A DNA stretch of 59,023 bases from Thermoproteota archaeon. Lineage in GTDB: Archaea > Thermoproteota > Nitrososphaeria_A > Caldarchaeales > Calditenuaceae. This document shows positions 1 through 10,111 of this stretch, one piece after another (positions within the stretch are counted from its first letter, which is position 1; the number at the start of each line of letters is the position of its first letter). The position numbers and the translations under genes were made by a program. The notes below the pieces were generated by a model that saw nothing but the letters and a program-made list of their open reading frames with translations, did no database searches and had not been told where the DNA came from. The stretch covers positions 1-59,023 of the forward strand of contig JAUQPZ010000006.1 of the NCBI GenBank assembly GCA_030550155.1. The letters run 5' to 3'.

Positions 1-22
1 TTTCATCCCCACATCTAAAATC

Positions 23-418
23 GTGGAAAAATTAGGGTGGGAAACGCAGAAAATTGGGCGGATAGCAACTCGCCTAGGGTATATGAGAATTAGGAGCGGG
101 AAATATCGGGGCTATACGGTTGATTACGAGATCCATGAGCGCAACAAGAAGCGCTTCAGGGTAGGCGAAGAGCATAAGCCGCCGCCTAAGCCGGCAGCCA
201 CACCCCCACACCACGAAGTAGATGCTGGGGGAGAAACCATTACCTCGCCACCAAGTGAAAATGCGGCGAGCTTAAATGGCGCTATAGAGCCACAGGTGAG
301 GGGGGCGAAGAAATGTGAAGAATGTGGTCGCGAGGCCGAGGAACTCTACCGTATTCCGCTTAAAGGTTTGGGGCCGAAACTACTATGCCGCCCATGTGCG
401 AACACCGCCATAGCTTAG
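23..418 (+). CDS. hypothetical protein with C-terminal CxxC...CxxC zinc-ribbon-like motif (element cargo)
   Basis: ORF; C-terminus KKCEECGREAEELYRIPLKGLGPKLLCRPCANTAIA. Confidence 0.5.
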   Translation: MEKLGWETQKIGRIATRLGYMRIRSGKYRGYTVDYEIHERNKKRFRVGEEHKPPPKPAATPPHHEVDAGGETITSPPSENAASLNGAIEPQVRGAKKCEECGREAEELYRIPLKGLGPKLLCRPCANTAIA

Positions 419-465
419 TCTGCGCTGTTTTTAGCCATAAATATTATCAGGATTTTCATAATAGT

Positions 466-618
466 ATGATGAAGAAGGTTCGTAAGGTCATGAGAATTGG
501 ACCCTGCATCGCTGTCTCGCTGCCAAGAGATTGGGCTAAGGTCTTAGGAGAGTATTGCGTGGCCGAACTTGACGCTGCTAACAAACGCATCATACTCCAT
601 AGAGTGGAGGTGGAGTAG
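466..618 (+). CDS. small AbrB/SpoVT-like DNA-binding protein
   Basis: internal ATG of the 385..618 ORF gives MMKKVRKVMRIGPCIAVSLPRDWAKVLGEYCVAELDAANKRIILHRVEVE, swapped-hairpin AbrB-like pattern. Confidence 0.5.
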   Translation: MMKKVRKVMRIGPCIAVSLPRDWAKVLGEYCVAELDAANKRIILHRVEVE

Positions 619-620
619 GT

Positions 621-1107
621 ATGGTGAATTTGGATCTTCCGAAAATAAGGGCTGCGATGAAGGGGATAGAGGTGGCGATAGCCGAGCTGGACCAAAGGAT
701 AGCGGCCCTCGAAAACAAAGTCGAGCCCCACCACATTGTGGAAAAAAGCCCAGCTCGAAGTGAGTCGCGAGGCCTTGAAGAAGAAGATGGAGTTGCTGGA
801 TCGTGAAGCTCGAGAAAGCGAGGCGGCGCTTAAGCAGCTTTTCACCCAACATATTGAGAATCTCAATCCACTGAAAAAGGAGCAGAACCAGCTTCTCGCC
901 GCAATTGATGAAAAATTAGATGAGCTTGAAGGTCTATTTTCCCAGCTCGAAGAAAACATAAGACAGATTACGCATGTGGGTGATCAGCTCTCTCGCACAT
1001 GCGAATACCTTGGAGTAAAACACATCAATGACTATCTCCGCGAGTTTCCGTTAAACCTCATAAACATTCGTCGCAACATCTACGAATACAAGAAATTATT
1101 GGGATGA
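621..1107 (+). CDS. coiled-coil protein split by an apparent frameshift at an A6 run (ORFs 621..806 and 736..1107)
   Basis: heptad-rich helix continues across the two frames; removing one A from 742-747 fuses them. Confidence 0.5.
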
Positions 1108-1156
1108 ATAGGTGGGAAAAGTAGGGTAGGCCCGAAATATTTCACCAATAATAGAA

Positions 1157-2632
1157 TTAGGTTTTGCGATATCGTATCAATAGTTTTTTAAGTAGCTCCT
1201 CGGCCTGTGGATCTCGGATATTATGTTTTTCAGCGAGGTGATTAAGCGCCGCGGCTGTATCGGCGAGCAGGCTATTAAGTGTATCAATTTCTTGAGGCCT
1301 TAATTCCTCATGCCTCATACTCAAGGCGAGGAGGACCTGTATAAAGTCGGGCAGGTCTTGGGGAGTTAGTGTCTTGCTATATTTGCGGAGCTTCGCCGAC
1401 AGGAATGATAGGGGCTTATCTCGATACATGTTTCCACCTATGAGAGCCGTCATAATTGTTTTGAAGTATTCAATCTCGCCGCGAAGAACAGTTATTTCAT
1501 TTTCCAACTCCTCGATTTTCTTCCTAGCCTCGCCGTTAACTACCACCTTGGATGGAAGCTCTAGTAGAAATGTTAGGGAAGGCAGGGCCTTGAGGTATTG
1601 CTGTCTAAGCCAGTCGAGGTTAGTTATACAATAGTCATAAACCGACTCTATTCCAAATTGAGATAAGGAGTGGCCCATCATAGCCTCGGTTGCAATTCTA
1701 TCGACGCCCGCCACGCTGCAGGCCGTCTTGAAATATTTTCTAAGCGAGTGAAATCTGACATTGTATCTGATTGGTTGGCGTCCCTTAGCTCCGCCGGGCA
1801 GGCTTACAGGCCTTCTATCAATCCCCGCCCTCTTGCATGCTTTGTTCCAGAGGTGTAGGGCGCCGTTATACGTTAACGGTGTTGGATTTCCAGGCTCATA
1901 ATCATTCTCTCCATTCGCTTGACTTGTGACGAAGAGATAGCTATCCCTGGTTATGTTTTCCCCCCTCGTCCTCCGATAATTCAGGTATGCGAGGAGGAAG
2001 TCTCTCGCCTCTCTTGATATAAAAGTAATATGTGGAATCTCGAGGCCCCTCTCCGCTTTAGTCAATTCTTCCGGGATCTCAAGCATGTAGCACTCCTGCT
2101 CTTTCTCGAGGTCATCTCTAAAGTGTTTTAACTGCAGCCTCAGGCCGGAGACACCGACACGCAGACCTGAAGAGGCGAGCACAGCGATAAGTGCCCGCGT
2201 CCTAATATCGCTAGCAAGTAGTAGGCGGCGGATATCCTCTTTCTCTATTATGTCCCGTTTTAATAGTTTCGGTATTCCGCGAGGCGAGATATATCTTCTA
2301 TACTCTCTCGTTATAGCCCGTGAGACGGCATCAATGTTTATACCATTCTCTAACAGCCAGATTCTCACCGCATTACTCCAATTCCAGAGAGTCTTGGGAG
2401 CGAGGCTCGACTTCCGCATAACAAAATATTCCCGGAAGATTCCAACCAGCTCATCACCGCTCATTTTCTTGATTTTTTTAACAGCCACACTCGGCGAATC
2501 AACTTTCAGGAAAACACAGAAATCGCCGACAGCTTTCCCCAGAGATTCAGTCATACTCTCCGAATAATCCCGAATACGAACAACCCTAGCAACCGATTCA
2601 TCAACCACAACCTCCCTCCAATTCATCAACAC
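1157..2632 (-). CDS. tyrosine recombinase / integrase
   Basis: 491 aa; C-terminal SSGLRVGVSGL..., FHSLRKYFKT, MMGHS and tyrosine motifs of tyrosine recombinases; adjacent to tRNA 3' end. Confidence 0.85.
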   Translation of the reverse strand: MLMNWREVVVDESVARVVRIRDYSESMTESLGKAVGDFCVFLKVDSPSVAVKKIKKMSGDELVGIFREYFVMRKSSLAPKTLWNWSNAVRIWLLENGINIDAVSRAITREYRRYISPRGIPKLLKRDIIEKEDIRRLLLASDIRTRALIAVLASSGLRVGVSGLRLQLKHFRDDLEKEQECYMLEIPEELTKAERGLEIPHITFISREARDFLLAYLNYRRTRGENITRDSYLFVTSQANGENDYEPGNPTPLTYNGALHLWNKACKRAGIDRRPVSLPGGAKGRQPIRYNVRFHSLRKYFKTACSVAGVDRIATEAMMGHSLSQFGIESVYDYCITNLDWLRQQYLKALPSLTFLLELPSKVVVNGEARKKIEELENEITVLRGEIEYFKTIMTALIGGNMYRDKPLSFLSAKLRKYSKTLTPQDLPDFIQVLLALSMRHEELRPQEIDTLNSLLADTAAALNHLAEKHNIRDPQAEELLKKLLIRYRKT

Positions 2633-2676
2633 AAAACAATTATGACAGCGTTATAAACCTATCCACCGTATTAATT

Positions 2677-2749
2677 AGCGGGGGGTGGATTTGAACCACC
2701 GTTCTCCGGGTTATGAGCCCGGCGGGATTCCTGGCTACCCTACCCCGCT
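2677..2749 (-). tRNA. tRNA-Met (anticodon CAU)
   Basis: 73-nt cloverleaf: acceptor AGCGGGG/CCCCGCT, anticodon arm CCGGG-CTCATAA-CCCGG, T arm GGTGG-TTCAAAT-CCACC. Confidence 0.93.
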
Positions 2750-2774
2750 GTATCTTTGTTGCGCGGCTCTGAAT

Positions 2775-3551
2775 TTAAATCTTGAGCGCTTTTTGTTTGC
2801 CAAGCAGCCAGTAGAGCTCGTGTCGGGCCCAGGATTCAAGCCCTTCTTCTAGACCCAGTGGAGTAATGTAGTCGTGTATGAATTTGAGGTGTTCTTGGAT
2901 GTGTCTCAGGGCTTCTTTTTCTGAGGTTTGGCGGCGTGTTTGGGTTCGGAGGAGTGTCTGGAGCGGTGGGAAGCTATATGGGAGTCCAGAATATATCAGT
3001 CTCGTGGCCGCGTATGGTGATAGATTCTTTTTGAGGCTGACCGCGTTCTCCGGGTTACAAACGACGACTGAGACATCGTGGAGGCTAGTCTTCTGTACCA
3101 GAAACCTGGCCTCTTCAAGGGCTCTTGCCTCGGATGCTAGCTTCATCTCGTTGATTAGCCGTAGCCAGTCAGCAACGTTTACCGTTCTCCTCAATGTGTC
3201 GCGCAGAAGCAGCGTCTGGAGCTCGTCGAGGATCTTCTTCTCGGCTTCGGAGAGATCTGAGAGGTAGCATATGACGTCTCTGCCTCTCGCGACTCTGGGC
3301 ATGAGGCTAAGGAAGAACTCATTACCCCTCATGAAGACGGGGAAGTAATAGCGCCCTGAGGCAAAGCTTGTTACAACCTCGTTTAATAAACTTTTAAGGT
3401 CCTTGCCCTCAACCAGTTCATCGACCATCGATTGCAGCGATTTGGGGAGATTAAGGAATATGGCATCGTAGTCATCTTTTCCGAGGATGGTGCTTGCTTC
3501 TAAAGCTGCTCGGAGTGTCTGTGGCTTCGCAAGAATGCCTATCGCCGTCAT
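2775..3551 (-). CDS. conserved hypothetical protein
   Basis: 258-aa ORF, no recognised motif. Confidence 0.6.
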   Translation of the reverse strand: MTAIGILAKPQTLRAALEASTILGKDDYDAIFLNLPKSLQSMVDELVEGKDLKSLLNEVVTSFASGRYYFPVFMRGNEFFLSLMPRVARGRDVICYLSDLSEAEKKILDELQTLLLRDTLRRTVNVADWLRLINEMKLASEARALEEARFLVQKTSLHDVSVVVCNPENAVSLKKNLSPYAATRLIYSGLPYSFPPLQTLLRTQTRRQTSEKEALRHIQEHLKFIHDYITPLGLEEGLESWARHELYWLLGKQKALKI

Positions 3552-3618
3552 CCTCTAGAAAACTGTGGGGGTGGGGTTGTTTATCTTGTTTAGATGTTCT
3601 CGGTGTTGTTCTGGCGGT

Positions 3619-4911
3619 TTAGAAGAGGAGTGAGAGATAGGGGATAAGGAAGAGGGAGAGGACGACTCCGACGACTGCGAGGCTAATAGCAAGGGTTGCC
3701 GCCCTCACCCCCTGCTCACCCAATCTCTTTCCGAGAAGCGAAGATATGGTGCGCCTGAATATCTGTCCACCATCCAGAGGGTAGATGGGGAGCGCGTTAA
3801 ATATGCCCACGTTAAAGTTAACGAACCATATCCAGTAGAGAGCGTTGGCGGTCACCTGATATCCTGAACCACCCATGACAGGATGAATGTAGAGGCTGGA
3901 AAGCGAGAGGCACTCTGTCTCCGCCCCCTCAGGCCGCGTGCAAATCTGCGTTTCTGAAAAGGGGTGGAGGGAGCCTGGATATGATGGCGGCAGGAGATAT
4001 ATGAGGGGGTTCCTGAGGTAGGCGGATTTGTAAGTCTGGAGGTGCCGCGAAGCCCACTCCTGGATATCGGCGTACATGAGCCGGACGCCTATCATAGGCC
4101 TGCCGGCGCCCAGGTCTGCCACTCCGACTCTGTAGACGCTGGTCTCGCCTCCGCCTCTGGAAACCTCGATAATCACTTCTCCGTTATATCCGGCCGCAGA
4201 GATGGCCTCATAGAGGGTTGAGAGACTTGTTACTGGCGTGTTGTTGATCTTGGTTATGACATCGCCGGGTCGAAGTCCCGCCTCCGCCGCGGGTGAGCCA
4301 TCGATTACGCTCTCCACAGTTATTATGGTGGCTGGCTGGAGGCTCGAGGTCAAGAAAATCAGCAGAGAGAGGGAGATAAGTGCTACTGCAATGTTTGAGG
4401 CTGGTCCTCCGGCTAAGATCCTCACGACGTCACGGGCCTTGCCAGTCTTCATCTCCTCTTCATCAGTTTCGACGAATGCGCCGATGGGAATGACCGTGAA
4501 GAGTATGAGACCGCTTGACCTGACGCTGTATCCGAGCCGTCTCGCTAAGACACCATGCATCCCCTCGTGGACAATTAAGGCTATGACGAGTCCGAGCCAT
4601 CCATAAAGAATCGGAAGGTAGGGGTTAAGTCCGGGGATTAAGAGGAGGCTCTGGACTCCGGCCTCCCTCTGCGCCTCTTGCACCTCTGGCCGGCTAATCA
4701 GGGCGTGAAGCGATAGGAGTAGTAGGAGCATGCCCGTGGCCGCTATCACTGGAACACTCACGAGGGCAGCCCACCCGAGGAAGCCTACGGCTCTCTTCTG
4801 GCCAAGGACATCAAACACGCTTGAGAGTTTTTGCGACTTGACCAATATGAAGGGCGGCTTGAACTCAACCTCTAGCCATCTCCCCAACGTTGTCTTCCTC
4901 GCGACTATCAA
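3619..4911 (-). CDS. M50 (site-2 protease-type) membrane metalloprotease with PDZ domain
   Basis: HEGMHG metal motif, PDZ-like segment VIDGSPAAEAGLRPGDVITKINNTPV, C-terminal NALPIYPLDGGQ. Confidence 0.85.
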   Translation of the reverse strand: MIVARKTTLGRWLEVEFKPPFILVKSQKLSSVFDVLGQKRAVGFLGWAALVSVPVIAATGMLLLLLSLHALISRPEVQEAQREAGVQSLLLIPGLNPYLPILYGWLGLVIALIVHEGMHGVLARRLGYSVRSSGLILFTVIPIGAFVETDEEEMKTGKARDVVRILAGGPASNIAVALISLSLLIFLTSSLQPATIITVESVIDGSPAAEAGLRPGDVITKINNTPVTSLSTLYEAISAAGYNGEVIIEVSRGGGETSVYRVGVADLGAGRPMIGVRLMYADIQEWASRHLQTYKSAYLRNPLIYLLPPSYPGSLHPFSETQICTRPEGAETECLSLSSLYIHPVMGGSGYQVTANALYWIWFVNFNVGIFNALPIYPLDGGQIFRRTISSLLGKRLGEQGVRAATLAISLAVVGVVLSLFLIPYLSLLF

Positions 4912-5063
4912 GCCTATCTCCTACTCTCTTATATAAATCAATGCCCTAAGCACACGTGAGCTGAAGAATTGAACCTCGTTTCCTGAAACAAGAGAAGTAT
5001 CACGGGCTATTGTGTCCATTGAATCTGGAAAAATTATAATCGAGGAAGGCCGAGGTGTTTTGA

Positions 5064-5810
5064 ATGAGTTTAGTTGCTGTGGTGATTCCCACCTACAACG
5101 AGGCCGAGAATATTGGAAGAGTTCTGGAATCCCTTCTCGACGTGGCTAGAAGGTATAGGCTTGAGATCCGGGTGCTCGTGGTGGACGATAACAGCAGTGA
5201 TGGAACGGTGGAGATCGTGGAGGGGTTTCAGGCGCGATCTGGCTCCGTGTCGATGCTAAGGAGGCCCGGTAAGATGGGTTTAGGGTCAGCATACGTCGAC
5301 GGTTTCCGCTGGTGTCTCAGAAATCTAGAAGGCCTTGCAGTCGTGGTTGAGATGGATGCGGATGGCAGTCATGATCCCTCACAGCTCCCCTTTCTTGTAG
5401 AGCCCATCTTGAATGGTGTCGCGGATGTGGTCATTGGCTCAAGATATGTGGCGGGCGGTGGATGGCGAGGTGGGAGTTTAAAGAGGAGAATAATAAGCAG
5501 GGGTGCGAACTTATTGACCCGCATCTCAACAGGGATGAAGGTCAAAGATGCGACAAGCGGGTACAGAGCCATCGCTGGGACGGTCATCGAGAAAGTCTTC
5601 TCAAGGGAACAATGTTTTGAGTCTGGATACATCTTCCAGGTTGAGACGCTCTTCAGCTACCACAAACTCGGAGCAAGGATCGTGGAGGCTCCGATAGATT
5701 TTTATGAGCGGGGAGGCGGAAAAAGCAAGCTGAATTTCCGCGAACTGGTTATGTTCGCAGAGTGGTGTTTGAGGCAGTTTTTTAGCCGTATTAAGACCGG
5801 TTTTACTTGA
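5064..5810 (+). CDS. dolichol-phosphate mannosyltransferase-like GT2 glycosyltransferase
   Basis: VVIPTYNEAENIGRVLE, VVDDNSSDGT, EMDADGSHDP, GSRYVAGG motifs. Confidence 0.85.
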   Translation: MSLVAVVIPTYNEAENIGRVLESLLDVARRYRLEIRVLVVDDNSSDGTVEIVEGFQARSGSVSMLRRPGKMGLGSAYVDGFRWCLRNLEGLAVVVEMDADGSHDPSQLPFLVEPILNGVADVVIGSRYVAGGGWRGGSLKRRIISRGANLLTRISTGMKVKDATSGYRAIAGTVIEKVFSREQCFESGYIFQVETLFSYHKLGARIVEAPIDFYERGGGKSKLNFRELVMFAEWCLRQFFSRIKTGFT

Positions 5811-6105
5811 CGGCGCCTATAATTAGGCCTATGAGGAGACCCACTGCGAGGGCTGGATATTTTCCCAGTAGGAGGAGAAACTCGAGCATGAAAGCTGCTA
5901 TCGGTCCAAAGAGGGTGGCGACGGAGTGTGGAGAGAATATGCCGGCTATGGTGAAGCCGAAGAAGAAGAGGATTATAAGCGCCAGTACTATGAGGAGAAG
6001 ACCCTTGATGGCTCTCGCTATTCCTAAGCCGATAAGCGCCCCAGCCAGTAGTAAGACTACATTGATTAATAAGTCGCCTGGGCTAAGCTGCATACAAGCT
6101 ATCAA
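5803..6105 (-). CDS. small multi-pass membrane protein
   Basis: 100 aa, hydrophobic; convergent overlap with preceding gene. Confidence 0.45.
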   Translation of the reverse strand: MIACMQLSPGDLLINVVLLLAGALIGLGIARAIKGLLLIVLALIILFFFGFTIAGIFSPHSVATLFGPIAAFMLEFLLLLGKYPALAVGLLIGLIIGAVK

Positions 6106-6216
6106 CTGTCAGAGATACTTATCCTTTCCTCTGTCAATAACAAGAGGTGTTGAGATAACTTTTGGTGTTAGGGGTAGGTTTTTTACCCTCTTTTCCTCAC
6201 TATTGTTACAAGCGGC

Positions 6217-7341
6217 TTGATGTTCGGTCCTGAGGGCTATGGAGACAGGATAGAGGCGATCAACGGAGTTGTCAGATCTCACCTGCCCGTGCGTGAGGTA
6301 ATTTACGTGGAGGGCGTCTTGACGTATAAGATAATGACTAGCGAGATAAAGGATAGCTTTAGAGCGATTTACTCGGAGCTTATAGGTATAGGTTTTGTGC
6401 CAGTAGCATTAAAGGTGGGGGACGAGGTCGTCTTAAAGGTCTTACCCTATAGGCCTCCACCGACCCGTAGAAGCCTCTGGCCTTTAATCCTCTTCATCGT
6501 GACTATCTTTACAGTTTTTCTTGACGGATTGATTAGGTCTGGAGGGCTTGGTGGGTTAAGAGGGGGTCTTCAGACGGGCTTGAGTTTCTGGGAAGCCGCG
6601 GCCTATACAATAGGTGTGCTCTCGATTATTGGGATACATGAGCTGGGGCACAAGATTTCTGCTAGGCATGACAACATAGATTCGAGCCTACCTTACTTCA
6701 TCCCAGGAATACCCGGAGTTATGCCGACGTTTGGTGCTATAATCTTTCAGCGCGGGCCTATTCGGAATAGGGATGACCTTTTCGACTTGGGCGTGAGCGG
6801 GCCTGTAGCGGGTTTTGTCGCAAGCCTTGTTGTGATGGTTGCTGCTTTTCAGCAGGCTCAATGGGTTGAGAGGAGCGTTGTTGAGGAGCTTGTGCGTAAC
6901 GGTAACGTTGTGCTACTTCCGTCCCCGATCATCTTCGACCTAACTTACTCGTTGATTACCCGGGGGCCAGGGTTTGTCCCCATCTTCTCGGCGTTAGGCT
7001 TTGCCGCTTGGCTCGGCATGGTTGTTACAAGTCTAAACCTTCTCCCAGTCTGGCAGCTGGATGGTGGAAGAATCTTTAGGAGCTTCACGAGCTTCAGGAG
7101 ATATAGGCTCTTATCCTTTATCTCTATAGGGTTACTCTTCATCACAGGCTACTATTATCTTTCTCTGCTCCTGCTTTTCTTTGTCTTAACACCCATAGAC
7201 TTTGCCCCGCTCGACAATGTCTCCCCCCTCTCAAGGTTTAGGAAGATCGCGCTCATAGGAGTGATTTTGATGGTGATTCTCACCTTCGTTATCTTGCCTG
7301 GACCTCTGCTGAGCCTCTTGGAGCCGCTAAGGAGGGTGTAG
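6217..7341 (+). CDS. M50-family site-2 protease-like membrane metalloprotease
   Basis: GIHELGHK and NLLPVWQLDGGR motifs, multiple TM segments. Confidence 0.8.
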   Translation: MMFGPEGYGDRIEAINGVVRSHLPVREVIYVEGVLTYKIMTSEIKDSFRAIYSELIGIGFVPVALKVGDEVVLKVLPYRPPPTRRSLWPLILFIVTIFTVFLDGLIRSGGLGGLRGGLQTGLSFWEAAAYTIGVLSIIGIHELGHKISARHDNIDSSLPYFIPGIPGVMPTFGAIIFQRGPIRNRDDLFDLGVSGPVAGFVASLVVMVAAFQQAQWVERSVVEELVRNGNVVLLPSPIIFDLTYSLITRGPGFVPIFSALGFAAWLGMVVTSLNLLPVWQLDGGRIFRSFTSFRRYRLLSFISIGLLFITGYYYLSLLLLFFVLTPIDFAPLDNVSPLSRFRKIALIGVILMVILTFVILPGPLLSLLEPLRRV

Positions 7342-8340
7342 CCCAATATTTGGGACTCTGTGGAGCCCATCCCTTATGACGAGTATCTTTTGGCCCCGCC
7401 CATGAAGTCGAATCAGGTGCGAAACCCCCTCCTGGACAGTCTCGAATGCCTTGGAGCCAACAATTGCCTGGACTAAGCTTCTTGGGAGAGGAGTTGCGAG
7501 GTATGTCTTCGCGTTTTTAAGGATCTCTGAGAGCCGGTAGGCGATTATCTCGGATGGCGAGGAGTTTAGTCCTGGCTTTTCAGTCTCTCCCAGCTTGATG
7601 TACTGGTGGAGGTTTTTTACAAATTCGGGTGGGCCTAGCCCCTGCTTACACTCTGCAACAGCCAGTATTGTCGTCTCATCATTGCAGGTGGAGGCCGCTA
7701 CTATAATGGCCTGTGCTAAGTTGTAAAAATGCGAGTCAAGCGGAGCCTTCCCCGGAGAGACCAGTATGGAATGTGGGTCGAGTCGCTGGCTGGTGGGCGT
7801 TTCACCCTCAGCCCAGACTGCCTGAATGTTGCCGTCAGGTGTAAAGAGTAGTTCAAGGGCCTTCACGCTCAGCCCCGAGACATCGAGGTCTCGATGCCCG
7901 TGGAAGCGTAGTAGCCATCCAAGAATATCTCTTGGACTATCTGCGAATCCTTCAAGAAGGACCCTAGTTGTGGAAGGGTAGACGAATGTTACCTCTCCAG
8001 AGTAGGCGTCGAGTTGATGAAGGTTTCCAAGCGGCTCTATCTCAAGATTGCCGGCGAGTCCTCTGAGTTCTCCAACCGCGTCCTCAGCAATGTCCTCCCC
8101 AAGCCTCCACGAAGTTACGTAGATTTTGGGTGAGATGCTGGCGACACTGCTCAACAATGGCTCATATGCCTTTGCAGGTGGAAGATAGTCGATAATGAGT
8201 AGCGCGGTGGATGATAGTTTAGAGAGTTTTGAGGCGATCTCGGCCTCCGTCATCCTTGTTGTAAGGGGGGTGATTACTGTCGCCTCTTCCGGCGCCTCGA
8301 AGAATACCTCAGAGCCCCCCCAAGGTATCCAGTACTCCAT
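7327..8340 (-). CDS. LarA/DUF2088-like (lactate racemase-type) protein, tentative
   Basis: 337 aa; AIIVAASTCNDETTILAVAECKQGLGPPEFVKNLH resembles the LarA C-terminal domain. Confidence 0.45.
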   Translation of the reverse strand: MEYWIPWGGSEVFFEAPEEATVITPLTTRMTEAEIASKLSKLSSTALLIIDYLPPAKAYEPLLSSVASISPKIYVTSWRLGEDIAEDAVGELRGLAGNLEIEPLGNLHQLDAYSGEVTFVYPSTTRVLLEGFADSPRDILGWLLRFHGHRDLDVSGLSVKALELLFTPDGNIQAVWAEGETPTSQRLDPHSILVSPGKAPLDSHFYNLAQAIIVAASTCNDETTILAVAECKQGLGPPEFVKNLHQYIKLGETEKPGLNSSPSEIIAYRLSEILKNAKTYLATPLPRSLVQAIVGSKAFETVQEGVSHLIRLHGRGQKILVIRDGLHRVPNIGLHPP

Positions 8341-8350
8341 TACTAGTCAC

Positions 8351-9760
8351 TTACCGCTCTACTTTTCTCCCCCAGTCCGAGTGGAAGTATCCTTCCCGGT
8401 CCAAGCGTCTAAACATGTGTGATCCGAAGTAGTCTCTAACAGCTTGTATAAGGTTTGCCGGGAGCCTGCGCGACCTTATGGATAAATAGTATGACAAGGC
8501 GCTCGCGGTGGCTGGTGTGGGGATGCCTGCTGAGGATGCCTGAGCTACAAAGCCGAACCAGTTGGGCATCAGCTCCTCGAGGAGAGCCAAGTTTTTCTCA
8601 AGAGCCACGGTAGCAGCCTCACCTTGAGCGTATGAGAGCAGTGAATAAAGCTCCTCCACGATTCTGGACCTAATTATGCATCCAGCCCTCCACACACGGA
8701 GAGCCTCGGAAACCCTGAAACCATAGGTCCTCGCCCCCGCGTCGAGCAGGCTTATCCCCTGAACGTATGAGAGTAACATCGTGGCTCTCAGCGCATCCCT
8801 GACCAGCGTATTATCCTCATCCAGCTCACGTTTGGTAGCGGAGGCGTGTGGGGGACACGGCGTAATCTGCCTTAGGCCGCGCTGAGTCGATAGAGTCCTC
8901 TGCTCAACAGCTGCGGTGATTGTGGGTACGGCTACTCCCAATTCGAGGGCGGCCTCCACAGACCATCTACCCGTCCCCTTCTGTTCTGCCTCATCAACTA
9001 TGAGCTCGACGAGCGGTCTCTGTGTATCTGGGTCAACATATTTGAGAACTTGGGCGGCTGCTTGTAGAAGAAAAGAGCGCAGCTCCCCTTTGGCCCACTC
9101 CTCGAAAATTGAGCCGATCTCTAAGCTGGAGTAGCCGGCCGCTCTCGAGAGATAGTCGTAGGCCTCTGCTATAGCCTGCATCACCGCATACTCTATCCCG
9201 TTATGGACTATCTTGACGAAGTGTCCTGCACCCCCGTCGCCGAAATAGCTTATGCATCTCGAGTTTTCGAAAATGGCCGCTGCGGGTCCAACTTTTCTCT
9301 CGGCGTCGATGTAGGCTGAAAAGTCACCCCCAATCATCATGGAAGGGCCTTTAAGGGCGCCTTCTTCTCCCCCGCTTATTCCGACTCCTAAAAACCTGGT
9401 ACCTCTCGAGCCCAACTCCGCGAAGCGCCTATCGGAATCTCTGTAATGAGAGTTACCACAGTCCATGACGATGTCTCCCTTGTCCAGCATGCCGCTCAGG
9501 TCTGCAAGCACATCGTCTACCGGCTTTCCAGCCTTTATGAACAGAACAATTATCCGGGGCTTAGAGAGTGACTGGACAAACCCTTTCAGATCTGTAAACC
9601 CATAAATCATTCTACCCCTCGCTTTCCCTTCAATAAACTGGCGCGTCTTCTCAGCTGTCCTATTGTAGACGGCGACCTTCAAGCCCCGGCTCTCCAAGTT
9701 GAGAGCGAAGGCCTCCCCCATCACGCCTAGACCGTAAACCCCAATATCGGCTGAGCTCAT
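8351..9760 (-). CDS. gnd: 6-phosphogluconate dehydrogenase (decarboxylating)
   Basis: 469 aa; GVMGEAFALNL, GISGGEEGALKGPSMMIGG, GGAGHFVKIVHNGIEYAVMQAIAEAYDYL. Confidence 0.93.
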   Translation of the reverse strand: MSSADIGVYGLGVMGEAFALNLESRGLKVAVYNRTAEKTRQFIEGKARGRMIYGFTDLKGFVQSLSKPRIIVLFIKAGKPVDDVLADLSGMLDKGDIVMDCGNSHYRDSDRRFAELGSRGTRFLGVGISGGEEGALKGPSMMIGGDFSAYIDAERKVGPAAAIFENSRCISYFGDGGAGHFVKIVHNGIEYAVMQAIAEAYDYLSRAAGYSSLEIGSIFEEWAKGELRSFLLQAAAQVLKYVDPDTQRPLVELIVDEAEQKGTGRWSVEAALELGVAVPTITAAVEQRTLSTQRGLRQITPCPPHASATKRELDEDNTLVRDALRATMLLSYVQGISLLDAGARTYGFRVSEALRVWRAGCIIRSRIVEELYSLLSYAQGEAATVALEKNLALLEELMPNWFGFVAQASSAGIPTPATASALSYYLSIRSRRLPANLIQAVRDYFGSHMFRRLDREGYFHSDWGRKVER

Positions 9761-10104
9761 CTCTGCACCACTCTCTTAACACCCTTCTCCAACAATTTTA
9801 GAGCATCTTTCCCCACGTAAACCTCATCCCCGGAAACTACGATTGGGCGTTTGAGCCTCGTCGGCTCGCTGATAAGCTTGTTTAGGAATCCGCGAAGACC
9901 AAGCCTGTCATACTCTATCTGACTCCTCCTCTGCCTTACAAGGCCCGCGGCCCCATACTTCTCAAAAGCCTTCTGAAGAATCTCAAAGCCCGGGGGAGTC
10001 TTCAACAAGTCTATAAATTCATACCCCATCTTAGAAGATTTGAATAAACTCTCCACATCTCTGCAAGTCTTGCAACGCCTATAGCCATAAAACTTCACAA
10101 CCAT
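9757..10104 (-). CDS. ArsC/Spx-like thioredoxin-fold protein
   Basis: internal start MVVKFYGYRRCKTCRDVESLFKSSKMGYEFIDLL...RPIVVSGDEVYVG. Confidence 0.6.
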   Translation of the reverse strand: MVVKFYGYRRCKTCRDVESLFKSSKMGYEFIDLLKTPPGFEILQKAFEKYGAAGLVRQRRSQIEYDRLGLRGFLNKLISEPTRLKRPIVVSGDEVYVGKDALKLLEKGVKRVVQR

Positions 10105-10111
10105 CAGAGAA

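Noticed and set aside
456-959. 167-aa minus-strand ORF at the left end
   Set aside because: Serine-rich low-complexity shadow of the AbrB-like and coiled-coil genes on the plus strand.
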